Part shown: piece by piece, positions 1-7,803 of the stretch
Position numbering within the stretch: the first letter of the stretch is position 1
How the letters are laid out: the number at the start of each line of letters is the position of its first letter
Origin: Deltaproteobacteria bacterium UBA6601
GTDB lineage: Bacteria > Myxococcota_A > UBA796 > UBA9615
Reading direction: 5' to 3'
Assembly: GCA_002433485.1 (NCBI GenBank)
Contig: DJIF01000068.1
Coordinates: 1-27,770 of the forward strand
Length of the DNA: 27,770 nucleotides
Notes under the pieces: model-generated
Databases searched by the model: none
What the model saw: the letters and a program-made list of their open reading frames with translations, nothing else
Told to the model about the DNA's origin: nothing
Program-made: the position numbers and the translations under genes

Positions 1-2
1 TC

Positions 3-827
3 GACAGACGTCGGGTCGCTGCCGCTCGTTCGGTGATCGCTCGGCTGCCCGATTCACTCCAGCTAGATCCACGGGTCCGTCGGGCCAGCGCTTATGTCCT
101 GGTGGCCAGTGGTGAGACCGAGGCGGCCCTGGCCGAACTCAAGCGTCTGGAAGAGGAAGCTCCTGAGGCTGATGTCGCCTATCAGTTGGCGGTTCTATAC
201 GGCGATATGGGACAGGCTGATGCAGCAGCGGATGCGCTGATTCGAGCGGTGCAGCGAGCGCCGGAGCGTGGCGGCTACCATCGTCTTTTGTTCGAGCAAT
301 TACATGGTCTTCAGCGTTGGGAGGACTTGATTGAAGCGAGTGCTCGAGCCGGCGCCGCTGAAGCTGGGGGCGGGCTGGATGCATATTACCGTGGAGTCGC
401 CATGCAGAGCCTCGGTCGGGGTGATGAAGCAGTTTCGGCGTTCACTGCGGTGGGTGCTCACGGTGCACCTGACCCCATCGCCCTGGCAGGGAGCGCAGCC
501 TATCTACTACAGCTTGGCGCCTTGAAGCCTGCTGAGCAGGCAGTGCGCAAGGCACTTGACGGGCCCTCGGGAGATGCGCACCTGCATCATCTGCTGGCAA
601 TGGTTCTGACTCGTCAGGATCGGGAGTCGGAGGCACTTGCCCACTATCGCAGGGCTGCCGATGGCAGCGGTGCCGATGCCGACTATCGATTCGATTTGAT
701 GCTTTCCCTGTGTAGCCTTCAGCGCAGCGAAGAACTGGCGGTCGCCGTGGAGCGAGCGGTCAAGGACTTCCCTGAAGACGCGCGTTTTGCCCAGCTAAGT
801 GAAGGTTGCCCTGGCAAGTCCCGTTGA
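3..827 (+). CDS. TPR-repeat protein, 5' end outside window
   Basis: The reading frame is open from the left edge (first whole codon at base 3), so the GTG at 33 is probably internal and the gene starts upstream. The visible 274 residues are Ala/Leu-rich helical pairs of tetratricopeptide (TPR) type: typical A-x-G-x-x-x-A-A helix turns recur, for example around GETEAALAELKRLEEEAPEA, GQADAAADALIRAVQRAPER and RESEALAHYRRAA. TPR arrays are protein-protein interaction scaffolds; no catalytic domain is visible. There is no hydrophobic segment in the visible part, so location cannot be judged without the N-terminus. The 131-base gap to the next gene contains a separate promoter, so it need not be co-transcribed with it. 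The fold assignment is fairly sure; the role is unknown. Confidence 0.8.
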   Translation, partial: DRRRVAAARSVIARLPDSLQLDPRVRRASAYVLVASGETEAALAELKRLEEEAPEADVAYQLAVLYGDMGQADAAADALIRAVQRAPERGGYHRLLFEQLHGLQRWEDLIEASARAGAAEAGGGLDAYYRGVAMQSLGRGDEAVSAFTAVGAHGAPDPIALAGSAAYLLQLGALKPAEQAVRKALDGPSGDAHLHHLLAMVLTRQDRESEALAHYRRAADGSGADADYRFDLMLSLCSLQRSEELAVAVERAVKDFPEDARFAQLSEGCPGKSR

Positions 828-885
828 GGTGCGGTTGTTTTGACGCCTTGAGGTGCTAGGTGCTTGGGCCCGGGGCAAGAGTCGG

Positions 886-914
886 TTGAGGTGGCGCTGC
901 GCTAGGTGTATAGA
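886..914 (+). promoter_or_regulatory. Sigma70-like promoter of the secreted acidic protein gene
   Basis: TTGAGG (886-891) and TATAGA (909-914) are separated by exactly 17 bases, each matching 4 of 6 consensus positions. A start site about 7 bases after 914 would give a leader of roughly 38 bases before the ATG at 959, with a GGAG Shine-Dalgarno in between. The motif TTGAGGTG also occurs at 824 and 848; only the third copy has a matching -10. Confidence 0.4.
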
Positions 915-958
915 AAGCGCTGCGCACGGAGCGCGTTTACCGCTGGAGACTTGAGTCG

Positions 959-1840
959 ATGAATCTGACTGCACGCATCTTCACCTTGTTCCTTGGCCTG
1001 GGTCTGGCGCTTTCCGGGTCTGCCACGGCAGCTTCGGTGGACATCACCAGTAGCTTGAAGGTCGGAGATTATCTCTCGATGACGAATTCGAGTGGAGTGG
1101 GCGAACTTGGTTCGCCTGCTGCGGCCGCCTCAGGTTATGCCAATGGTGGCATTGCCTGGTCCGCCGGTCGCTTTCAGCGCGGAGGCGTGAACTTTCAGCT
1201 TGGCTTTGGGCTTGGTGCAGGGGAGCGCTGGGCACCGTACTTTGGCTTCGGCATGAACAGCTCTAGCTACAAGAATGATTATCTCTTCGACTTTGATGGT
1301 GACGGCGACGACGAGAGTAGGATTGACCAGGGTGCTGCAGTGCAGATCGGGATTGAGGCCGGAATGCGCGCCTTCTTTGCGGACCGCGGCCACTCCCTTG
1401 CCTCGCCCTTCTTCAGGGTGTCTTTCAGTAAGTATCTGGGCTTCATCGACGAGTACGTCGCCGACCAGGACGGGGTCGACTATTACGGGGATATTCTCTG
1501 CGCTGGGAATGACGACAGCTCCTGCGGTGAAGACTATGAGCGCTTCGACGAGGCCATCTTGAGTCCCCAGGGGTTCAAGTTTGCGTTGGGCGCTGAGTAC
1601 TACTTCAATGACAACTTCGCCGTCGGTGCGGATCTGCTTGGTGTGGAGTTGTTCTGGGCCTCTGCTACTAATCCTCAGGATGCCCAGCGCCTGTCCAACT
1701 ACGTTTCAGTGGCCTTCTACAGCACCTTGAACATCAGCTATCGATTTCTGCCCAAGAAGCGGGTTAAGCAGGATAAGCCCTCCTACGACTCGGACTCGGA
1801 CTCGGACTCGGACTACGACTTCGACGATTACGAGGACTGA
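959..1840 (+). CDS. Secreted probable outer-membrane beta-barrel protein with acidic tail
   Basis: 293 residues. The N-terminus is a clear signal peptide (Lys-free but with Arg6, a Leu-rich core, Ala-x-Ala cleavage near residue 25). The mature part is rich in Gly and aromatic residues in alternating patterns (FQLGFGLGAGERWAPYFGFG; FKFALGAEYYFNDNFAVGAD) as in small outer-membrane beta-barrels; the strand FNDNFAVGADLLGVEL is very typical. Residues 111-118 (DFDGDGDD) resemble a calcium-binding DxDGDG loop. Unlike most barrels it does not end on an aromatic residue: after the last predicted strand come a basic patch (PKKRVKQDK) and a tail of alternating Asp and Ser/Tyr/Phe. Barrel type is inferred from composition; I do not recognise a named family. 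A promoter lies upstream and a hairpin follows the stop. Confidence 0.7.
   Translation: MNLTARIFTLFLGLGLALSGSATAASVDITSSLKVGDYLSMTNSSGVGELGSPAAAASGYANGGIAWSAGRFQRGGVNFQLGFGLGAGERWAPYFGFGMNSSSYKNDYLFDFDGDGDDESRIDQGAAVQIGIEAGMRAFFADRGHSLASPFFRVSFSKYLGFIDEYVADQDGVDYYGDILCAGNDDSSCGEDYERFDEAILSPQGFKFALGAEYYFNDNFAVGADLLGVELFWASATNPQDAQRLSNYVSVAFYSTLNISYRFLPKKRVKQDKPSYDSDSDSDSDYDFDDYED
1787..1810 (+). repeat. Hexanucleotide tandem repeat (GACTCG x4)
   Basis: Four perfect copies of GACTCG, continuing as the degenerate units GACTAC and GACTTC. They encode the Asp-Ser run in the acidic tail of the preceding protein. The unit is 6 bases, so copy-number changes would keep the frame and vary tail length by two residues. 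Confidence 0.9.
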
Positions 1841-1842
1841 GC

Positions 1843-1862
1843 TCGACGGCGGCGACCGTCGA
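1843..1862 (+). terminator. Hairpin after the acidic protein gene
   Basis: A perfect 7-bp stem (TCGACGG / CCGTCGA) with a 6-base loop starts 3 bases after the stop codon. No U-tract follows, so it may be a weak terminator or an mRNA 3' end stabiliser. Confidence 0.4.
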
Positions 1863-2224
1863 TGCGGGCTAAGCTCTCGGGGTCATGGCCCGGTCTGTCA
1901 AGCAACGCGTCCTCCTGATCGGTCTCTATGGGTCGGTCTTCTCAATGCTCGATCCTGTGGTGGCCCGTAGCCTGTCGTTCGCCAGTCTCCGCTGGCGCAC
2001 TGAAGCGGCCGGCTTTGATTTGCTTGGCAGGCGCATCGAGGGCGCTTTCCTGTCTCTTGAAGGGCTGGGTGTTCAAGGACGCTTTTTCACAAGCAGCTGG
2101 ATTCATCGGCGATTCGCTACGCTGCTGAGTTCAGCTTGTAGCGCCCCCCCAGCGCGCCGGTTCCGGTGGCCGGTCGCCAGGAGTTGGTGGTTCCTCTGGC
2201 TGGCCTGAGGTACTTGGAACTTTA
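1863..2224. other. Gap with no convincing gene
   Basis: About 360 bases between the acidic protein and the sulfatase-like gene. One 107-codon frame (1885-2208, plus) is open, starting MARSVKQRVLLIGLYGSVF, but it has no good ribosome binding site, an Arg/Trp-rich end and no family I recognise, so I do not call it a gene. I see no clear promoter, although the promoter for the gene at 2225 must be here or upstream. Confidence 0.5.
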
Positions 2225-4276
2225 ATGACTGAAGACCATGCAGAGGGACACCCCGCCGACCAAATTGCTTCATCTGTAAGGGGGCCTGCCGCTGATGAAG
2301 CTGCTGCCGTAGCTGCTGCGGGCCGGCGTCGTGTGGAACTGCGTCAGTGCGCTCTGGTTCCGGCGCTGGGTGGCCTGCTCGGTGGCTCCACGGTCGGGAT
2401 GGCGGAGTCTCTCAAGGTCCTCAGTGCGGCTTTTGGTACCCACGATTATTCGGGCATTGTCTATGCAGTCTTGCTGTACGGCGCGGTGGGCTTAGTGCTG
2501 GGCTCGGTGCTCGGGCTGTCGGCGAGGGTCCTGGCCACCCTAAGCGGGCAGGTCCCAGAACCGGCCCGCGCTTGGACCCTTAGCTTTCTGGTGGTGTCCT
2601 GCTCCATGGGCTTCATCATCACTCGCTTTATTCTGCGGCGCGATCTCTTTGATGAGGCAGACTTGAGTCAGTCGGCGCTGGCGGTGCTGATCGCGGGCTT
2701 TGTTGTCTATGCCTTTGGGTTCTATTTCGTCACTCGGAATGCCCTTAAGAAGACTTTTTTCTCTTTCATTCTCACGGTCCGTGGCAGCGGTGCCCTGTAT
2801 GGGGGGGTGCTGCTGTTCTCGCTGATGATGGCCTTTGGCAACATGCTCGACAATCGAGCGCAGGCTGACATTGCACCGCGGCCCATCGCTCCACTGTTGG
2901 AACGTCGGCCAAATGTGTTGTTGTTGGTTGTCGATAGTCTCCGTCGTGATGCTCTCGGTGTGTATGGTGCGGGCCCACTAGCCAGCCCTGCCGTTGATCA
3001 GTTTGCTCGCTCGGCGGTGGTCTACGAAGAAGCAGTGGCGCAGGCCAGCTGGACTCGCCCGTCTATTGCCTCCTTGCTCACCTCCATGGTGCCGTGTAGC
3101 CACCAAACCTTCCGCAAGGCAGATGTCCTGCCGGATTCGGTGGAGACCATTGCTGAGGTCCTGCAGAGTCATGGCTATACCACCGGTAATCTGGTCAACA
3201 ACATCAACGTCACGGCATCCTTCAACTTTGATCAGGGCTTTGACACTTTTCGCTTTCTTCGACCTGATTATCCGTTTCGCGGCACAGAGTCGTCCTTCCC
3301 TTTGACCTTGTACTCTGCGCTGCGGCTGTTCTGGGAGCGCTATGCCGTCACTGATAAGCGCGCGGAGCGCTATTACTGGGACGGTGATCGGGTTACCGAT
3401 GAGGGCATAGCCTGGCTGAAAGTCCATGGCCGGGAGCGTTGGTTTTTGATGCTTCACTACATGGACCCGCACGATCCGTACTTTCCTCATCCAGCCGATG
3501 GCAGTGGCTACGATAGAATTCAACACCCCCAGCCCAGACTTGAAGACCAGGCTCTTATGCGCGAACTCTACGCAGGAGAAGTTCGTCATTTTGATCGCGC
3601 CTTTGAGCGCTTGCTGGCCTACCTTGAAGAGCAGGAACTGTTGGACAGCACCACCATCGTGCTGACTTCTGATCATGGCGAAGAGTTTGGTGAGCATGGC
3701 GGGTTCTGGCATGGCAGCCGACTCTACGATGAGCAGGTCCGGGTGCCTTTGATCATTCGCTATCCCCGAGCCGATGAGGATGACGGTCGCCGTACTCGTG
3801 ACCAGGTACGTCTGCTGGATGTAGCGCCGACCCTGGCTGATCTCGCCGGCGCTCCCCATGGACATGGTTGGCAGGGCTTTTCGCTGCGCCGCGAGTATGC
3901 GCTACGGCAGCCAAAAGACCGCCTGGCACTCTCTCAGGCTGATTTTGAGGGCAGCGTCGCCTCATCCATCCGAAGCCCGGATTGGAAGTACATCCGCAAC
4001 GACCGGATTTCAGGGCCGCGGCTGCCGACGGCCGGCGAAGAAATGTACTTCTTGCCGACCGACTCGGGCGAGCACAAGAGCCTTATCGATGATGGCTCGG
4101 CGCGCTGGGCCATTGAGCGCTGGCGCGGGGATCTGGCGGTGATTGAGGCAGCCAACTGCGCCGAGGCGGCCGAGCGCTGGAGCCGCGACTCAGAGGCATT
4201 TACTGAGGAGGACTGTGCAGCGTTGCGGGCACTGGGTTATGTGGATGCTCGGGACCCACGCTGCGCCCCCATGTGA
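2225..4276 (+). CDS. Membrane-anchored sulfatase / alkaline-phosphatase-superfamily hydrolase or transferase
   Basis: 683 residues. About five hydrophobic helices (roughly 42-60, 77-100, 117-135, 149-169, 188-207) precede a large domain, probably on the outer side of the inner membrane. The domain shows the superfamily's metal-site order: VVDSLRRDALGVYG (Asp237), a nucleophile segment SWTRPSIASLLTS, HYMDPHDPY (411-419) and TSDHGEEFGEHG (Asp483-His484). At the position of the sulfatase Cys/Ser (C-x-P-S-R) there is Thr277 (T-R-P-S-I). True sulfatases need Cys or Ser there to make formylglycine, whereas lipoteichoic-acid synthase and phosphoethanolamine transferases use Thr. A phospho-transfer or phosphodiester role on an envelope substrate is therefore as likely as sulfatase activity. 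The N-terminal 40 residues are cytoplasmic and Ala-rich. Substrate unknown. Confidence 0.85.
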   Translation: MTEDHAEGHPADQIASSVRGPAADEAAAVAAAGRRRVELRQCALVPALGGLLGGSTVGMAESLKVLSAAFGTHDYSGIVYAVLLYGAVGLVLGSVLGLSARVLATLSGQVPEPARAWTLSFLVVSCSMGFIITRFILRRDLFDEADLSQSALAVLIAGFVVYAFGFYFVTRNALKKTFFSFILTVRGSGALYGGVLLFSLMMAFGNMLDNRAQADIAPRPIAPLLERRPNVLLLVVDSLRRDALGVYGAGPLASPAVDQFARSAVVYEEAVAQASWTRPSIASLLTSMVPCSHQTFRKADVLPDSVETIAEVLQSHGYTTGNLVNNINVTASFNFDQGFDTFRFLRPDYPFRGTESSFPLTLYSALRLFWERYAVTDKRAERYYWDGDRVTDEGIAWLKVHGRERWFLMLHYMDPHDPYFPHPADGSGYDRIQHPQPRLEDQALMRELYAGEVRHFDRAFERLLAYLEEQELLDSTTIVLTSDHGEEFGEHGGFWHGSRLYDEQVRVPLIIRYPRADEDDGRRTRDQVRLLDVAPTLADLAGAPHGHGWQGFSLRREYALRQPKDRLALSQADFEGSVASSIRSPDWKYIRNDRISGPRLPTAGEEMYFLPTDSGEHKSLIDDGSARWAIERWRGDLAVIEAANCAEAAERWSRDSEAFTEEDCAALRALGYVDARDPRCAPM

Positions 4277-4434
4277 GAGGCAGCCTGCCCAGGATATAGG
4301 TGTTCGTTATGGACGGTGCAAACCCACAATTGCTCTGCCTTTGAACGCTACACCGCTGATCAGGGCGTGCAGTTCAGCTTGAAGAAACCTAGGCTCGGGC
4401 AATGGACCTTGAATCGTAAGGGGGGCTACTGTAG

Positions 4435-5379
4435 ATGATGAACATGGAGATGACCCCAGCAAGAGCAGCCGGACAGCGCTGGCTGATGAGTTCAGAAATG
4501 CCAGTCAGGCTTGTTCTGGTCGTATGTTTGCTGCTGCCGTGTTCAGTTGCGATGGCCGATGATTCACAGGCTATCCAAGAGGCTGCTTCTGACGCCGATG
4601 GAGAGCCTGAGCAGTCGGCCGAGGAGGTCGAGGATGAGCATCTCGGCCAAGCTGCTCAGGAGCCTGCAGCGGTTACGTCGGCAGCGCTGGAGGCTAAGAA
4701 GGCTGCCGTCGCACCTACTCTCAACTCGCTTTCGACTACCGGAGTTGTCATTGATGCCCCAGGAGGCGCGGCATCGACCGGAACCGTCAGCACGCTTCGC
4801 CAAGCGCTCGATGTGGTCAGCGCTCTGCAGCTTCGTCTTGTTGCTGAACATCAAGGGGACGGAGCCGTTCCAGGAGCGGAGGAGCTGCAACAGTTGCGTC
4901 GCTCACTTGAGCTTGCGCTGGTGGAAGTTGCCCGCTTGGAGCAGGAGCAGTCCTTACTTCAATGGTTGAAGGGGGAGGGCTTGCGCGCAGCTCTGGATGA
5001 TTTGGAGGCGGCTCGACTCGCTGAGCAGGTAGCCTCTGGCGAGGGTGCCGATTCGGCGGCTGTCTTGATGGCTGGTGATGGTGAGCAGGTGGTCGAAGAA
5101 GGGCGCTTCATGGGGGTCATTCGAGCGATTGAGGACGCTCCTTTCAAGGAGGGCAAGCTGCAGGTGCTCACCGAACAATTGCGAGACGCACGGGTCGATA
5201 CCGAGCAGGTCGCCCGGTTGGTAGAGTTGTTTGCCTTCTCTCGGGACAAGGTCGAAGCTTTGATTTTCCTGCATCCGCGGCTGCTGGACCCCGGTCGTTT
5301 TGAAGAGTTGCTATCCAGCCTGAAGTTTGCTTCTGATCGCATTGCAGTGCGGGAGCGACTGGGGCTTGGCGGCTCTTGA
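4435..5379 (+). CDS. Secreted protein with C-terminal DUF4476-like domain
   Basis: 314 residues from the ATG at 4435, which has a strong AAGGGGGG ribosome site about 10 bases upstream. A later ATG at 4498 (293 residues) would give a more compact signal peptide, MPVRLVLVVCLLLPCSVAMA, cut before DDSQ. The first 70 mature residues are acidic and disordered, the middle (about 120-200) is helical and possibly coiled coil, and residues 224-310 (FMGVIRAIEDAPFKEGKLQV onward) have the pattern of DUF4476: a short helical domain with conserved Phe and Lys-Leu positions followed by DTEQVARLVELFAFSRDKVEAL. The family is of unknown function and common in Bacteroidetes and Myxococcota. The stop is 12 bases before the Rrf2 regulator, suggesting one transcript. 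The domain assignment is from memory of the family pattern. Confidence 0.7.
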   Translation: MMNMEMTPARAAGQRWLMSSEMPVRLVLVVCLLLPCSVAMADDSQAIQEAASDADGEPEQSAEEVEDEHLGQAAQEPAAVTSAALEAKKAAVAPTLNSLSTTGVVIDAPGGAASTGTVSTLRQALDVVSALQLRLVAEHQGDGAVPGAEELQQLRRSLELALVEVARLEQEQSLLQWLKGEGLRAALDDLEAARLAEQVASGEGADSAAVLMAGDGEQVVEEGRFMGVIRAIEDAPFKEGKLQVLTEQLRDARVDTEQVARLVELFAFSRDKVEALIFLHPRLLDPGRFEELLSSLKFASDRIAVRERLGLGGS

Positions 5380-5391
5380 GTAGAGCGGGTC

Positions 5392-5820
5392 GTGCAGGTC
5401 TCCCGAAAGGTTGACTATGCGATGCGGGCCCTGGTCCAGTTGAGTCGCCATGACCAGCGCCAGCGGATTGCTGATCTTGCCGTCTTGGTGGCGGTCCCCA
5501 GGCCCTTTTTAGCTAAGGTGATGAGGGAGCTTGTAGCCAGCGGGCTGGTCACCTCTCAGCCTGGTCCACAAGGCGGCTACAGTCTTGCCCGCGAGCCTCA
5601 CCAGATCACCTTTCGGGATCTGGTTGAGGCGGTTGACGGGCCGATGGAGATCGTCCCATGCCAGGCTGAAGGAGACGAGAGCTGCGCACTTCGGGATTGC
5701 TGCACGCAGATTCCAGTGTGGGACAGGATTCGCGCTGACATGCTTGCGGTCCTGGAAGACTATTCCCTGGCTCAGGTCACCACTGTGGATCTGGAGGTGG
5801 CTGGCACTCGGGCTGAATGA
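5392..5820 (+). CDS. Rrf2-family transcription regulator, probable Fe-S sensor
   Basis: 142 residues with a GTG start 12 bases after the preceding stop. The N-terminus MQVSRKVDYAMRALVQLS is the Rrf2 signature first helix. A winged helix follows (IADLAVLVAVPRPFLAKVMR, then GLVTSQPGPQGGYSLAR, the wing) and then a dimerisation helix (FRDLVEAVDGP). Cys90, Cys98, Cys103 and Cys104 lie in the loop where IscR, NsrR and RsrR hold their iron-sulfur cluster, so it probably senses iron-sulfur status, NO or redox state. The spacing (C-x7-C-x4-CC) is not identical to IscR (C-x5-C-x5-C). No isc, suf or cysteine-synthesis gene is nearby; the only partner is the DUF4476-like gene, which it may autoregulate with. 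Family assignment is firm; the ligand is inferred. Confidence 0.92.
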   Translation: MQVSRKVDYAMRALVQLSRHDQRQRIADLAVLVAVPRPFLAKVMRELVASGLVTSQPGPQGGYSLAREPHQITFRDLVEAVDGPMEIVPCQAEGDESCALRDCCTQIPVWDRIRADMLAVLEDYSLAQVTTVDLEVAGTRAE

Positions 5821-5821
5821 G

Positions 5822-5852
5822 CCACTGACGTAACAGACCAGTGGTCTTTGTT
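5822..5852 (+). terminator. Probable terminator after the Rrf2 gene
   Basis: CCACTG (5822-5827) pairs with CAGTGG (5839-5844), followed by TCTTTGTT. It sits one base after the Rrf2 stop and between convergent genes. The overlapping AGACCAGTGGTCT is itself a palindrome, so an alternative fold is possible. Confidence 0.5.
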
Positions 5853-5859
5853 GTGGTCT

Positions 5860-7650
5860 CTAGCGCCTTCGTCGGGCTGCCGCGATCAGAGGCAGGAGCA
5901 TCGCCAGGACCGCACTGGGCTGCACTCGGTGAGCGGTGCTACAGCCTCCTGAACAGGAATCTCCGCAGCCGCTGTCTGCGCCTTCAGCGCAGCCGCTGTC
6001 TGCGCCTCCAGCGCAGCCGCTGTCATCCTCGCAGCCGGAGATGACAATGTCCCCACCTCCCGCCGTATCTCCGCAGCCAACTCCCGAGAGGTCGACTGTG
6101 CCGATTTGGATGGGGGTTGCAGCTGCTGGGTCCATCCAGCCGTAGATGCCCAGATAGTCCTGGTTGCTGCCGATGGTCTCGGTCTGCAGTGTCGATAGGC
6201 CGATGCCATATATGGACGGCAGGGGCAGGCTTGGGGTGAGGGCCTCGAGGTCAAGCACCTGACCGGCGAGTGAGGGAAGCAGTTCGCCGAAGCTCTGGGC
6301 CAGATCGGGATGGAGCCATTCGTTGTAGGAAGTGCTGATGCCAAGCTGCTGTTCCAGATCAAAGTCAATGTCGAAGTTGATGGAGCCCTGCTCCAGGCTT
6401 ACCCCAAAGCCTGCGTCTGCCAGCATCTGCGAGGCCCAGAAGCGAGTGGCTCGGTCGAGTTCTTGGCCAAAGACGCTCAGCTCAAGTTCGGCGTCCAGGT
6501 GAGGCTCATCGAAGAACCCGATTTGTGGCGCATCAGCTGAAGTAATGCGAATGTCGAGGGGCTGCGGCTCGGGCCAAAGCTCGGCTACCAGGTCGCCCTC
6601 GACCAGCGACAGGTAGTCGGTCGTGATCTCTATATCGCTGAGTTCTTCGAGCTTGATACACAGCGCACCGCCCTGCCAGGCAGCGTAGAGCAGCTGGTTT
6701 GCCAGGTCCTGGTTGAGGACGATGCCCAGGTGGTATGTGGACGAGTTGTCGGGCATCAAACCGGTCAGCGCCGGCATGTCGTGGCTGCTGAGCTCGTAGG
6801 CACCCTGCTGGGGGACGCAGCTGCCGTAGCTGTCGGTTCCGGCCTGGCCGGAGAACTGAATGAGCATGCCGGTGTCGTCGATTTGCAGGCTCGCGGGACG
6901 GAGCTGGAGGTCGATGGTGGCACCCAGGGCATCAACCTGTTGGGCGATGGTTAGGCTTTCTGTGAGGCTACCGAGAGCGTTCTCAAGCTGACTCTCAAGT
7001 TCTTGGAGTTGTCCGTCCAGCGCCGAGCCGAGGATCTGACCGATGAGGTCCACTTCGTAGGATAATAGGGTGTCCAGAAGATCGCCCAGCAGACAGCCGG
7101 TCTCGATGGGGTTGCCGAAGTTGCCGTGGGTGAATGTAAAGCTCTCTACTTGTGCGCTGAGGTTGCCCTCAGCAAGGCTCAGCTGCATGGAGATGTCTAC
7201 ATTAAGTGGGGTCGGCTGGAGTGAAAGAGTGCAGACTTCGTCCAACTCGATGAGGCAGTCTCCCTGCACATCAAGCTGCGCCGGGTCGCTCCAAATGGTC
7301 ATGGCCATGGAGATCAGCAGTCGGTCCGCTACCGGCTGGACCTGAATCTGGTCGGCTGAGATGTGCAGGTCGATGTCCTGCCCCTCATATTGAAGGCTGG
7401 TGCTGGCGGCCGAGTCGTCGTCGTCGCCAATACCCCCACAGTCGAACTCGCCGCTCAGGCCAGTAGCGCTGAGGCCGGTTGGGATGACACCTTCAAGGGC
7501 CTGACCGATAACCCGGAAGCCTTCCGCAGACAGGTGCAGGGCTGCTGCTCGCTCTATGGTGTGAGCAGGGGGTGGTGATACCTGCGCCTGGGCGGTCGAC
7601 GCCAGCAGGGTCAGTACAGAGAGTAGCGGGAGGATCGTAAAGCGCCGCAT
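5860..7650 (-). CDS. Secreted MYXO-CTERM-like surface protein
   Basis: 596 residues. A signal peptide (MRRFTILPLLSVLTLLASTAQA) opens the protein. The body has long amphipathic beta patterns and helices (for example LHISADQIQVQPVADRLLIS; LQELESQLENALGSLTESL) in two similar halves. This faintly resembles the lipid-binding BPI/TULIP fold, but that is speculation. The C-terminus has three Cys-containing 8-residue repeats (DSGCAGGA type), then CGDSCSGGCS, a hydrophobic helix (VLAMLLPLIAAA) and RRRR. This matches the MYXO-CTERM plan: such tails are cut by a myxosortase-type rhombo/CAAX-family protease at or near the Cys, leaving the protein anchored at the cell surface. No ribosome site is evident before the ATG at 7650. 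It diverges from the phosphohexomutase gene with about 150 bases between. Confidence 0.8.
   Translation of the reverse strand: MRRFTILPLLSVLTLLASTAQAQVSPPPAHTIERAAALHLSAEGFRVIGQALEGVIPTGLSATGLSGEFDCGGIGDDDDSAASTSLQYEGQDIDLHISADQIQVQPVADRLLISMAMTIWSDPAQLDVQGDCLIELDEVCTLSLQPTPLNVDISMQLSLAEGNLSAQVESFTFTHGNFGNPIETGCLLGDLLDTLLSYEVDLIGQILGSALDGQLQELESQLENALGSLTESLTIAQQVDALGATIDLQLRPASLQIDDTGMLIQFSGQAGTDSYGSCVPQQGAYELSSHDMPALTGLMPDNSSTYHLGIVLNQDLANQLLYAAWQGGALCIKLEELSDIEITTDYLSLVEGDLVAELWPEPQPLDIRITSADAPQIGFFDEPHLDAELELSVFGQELDRATRFWASQMLADAGFGVSLEQGSINFDIDFDLEQQLGISTSYNEWLHPDLAQSFGELLPSLAGQVLDLEALTPSLPLPSIYGIGLSTLQTETIGSNQDYLGIYGWMDPAAATPIQIGTVDLSGVGCGDTAGGGDIVISGCEDDSGCAGGADSGCAEGADSGCGDSCSGGCSTAHRVQPSAVLAMLLPLIAAARRRR
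5965..6024 (-). repeat. 24-bp tandem repeat in the surface protein tail
   Basis: The 12-mer GCAGCCGCTGTC recurs at 5965, 5989 and 6013 with a period of exactly 24 bases, and the 12 bases between copies are nearly identical. On the coding strand this gives 8-residue units DSGCAGGA, DSGCAEGA and DSGC. Each unit adds one Cys just upstream of the anchor Cys region. Confidence 0.9.
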
Positions 7651-7803
7651 GATCTGTGCTGCAACCTAGCCAATGGGAGACTGCTTAACAAGACCCTGAA
7701 GCTGCCCGATGCTCTGACGGAAGGGTCCGGCGGTGATACTCTTCGGGCCCGCCGAGGCGGCTCTACGGGGCAGCAGGCGATGCTTTTCTGGAGAGGATTC
7801 TTG

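Noticed and set aside
824..894. TTGAGGTG repeated three times
   Set aside because: Copies at 824, 848 and 886 have irregular spacing and the first overlaps the stop of the TPR gene; probably chance in a G/T-rich stretch, apart from the third serving as a -35.
1885..2208. 107-codon frame MARSVKQRVLL...
   Set aside because: Starts with a hydrophobic stretch but has no good ribosome site, an odd Arg/Trp-rich end and no recognisable family; kept only as a note on the gap.
2978..3865. 295-codon open frame antisense to the sulfatase-like gene
   Set aside because: The plus-strand gene has clear metal-site motifs across the same bases; the antisense product resembles no family and has no ribosome site.
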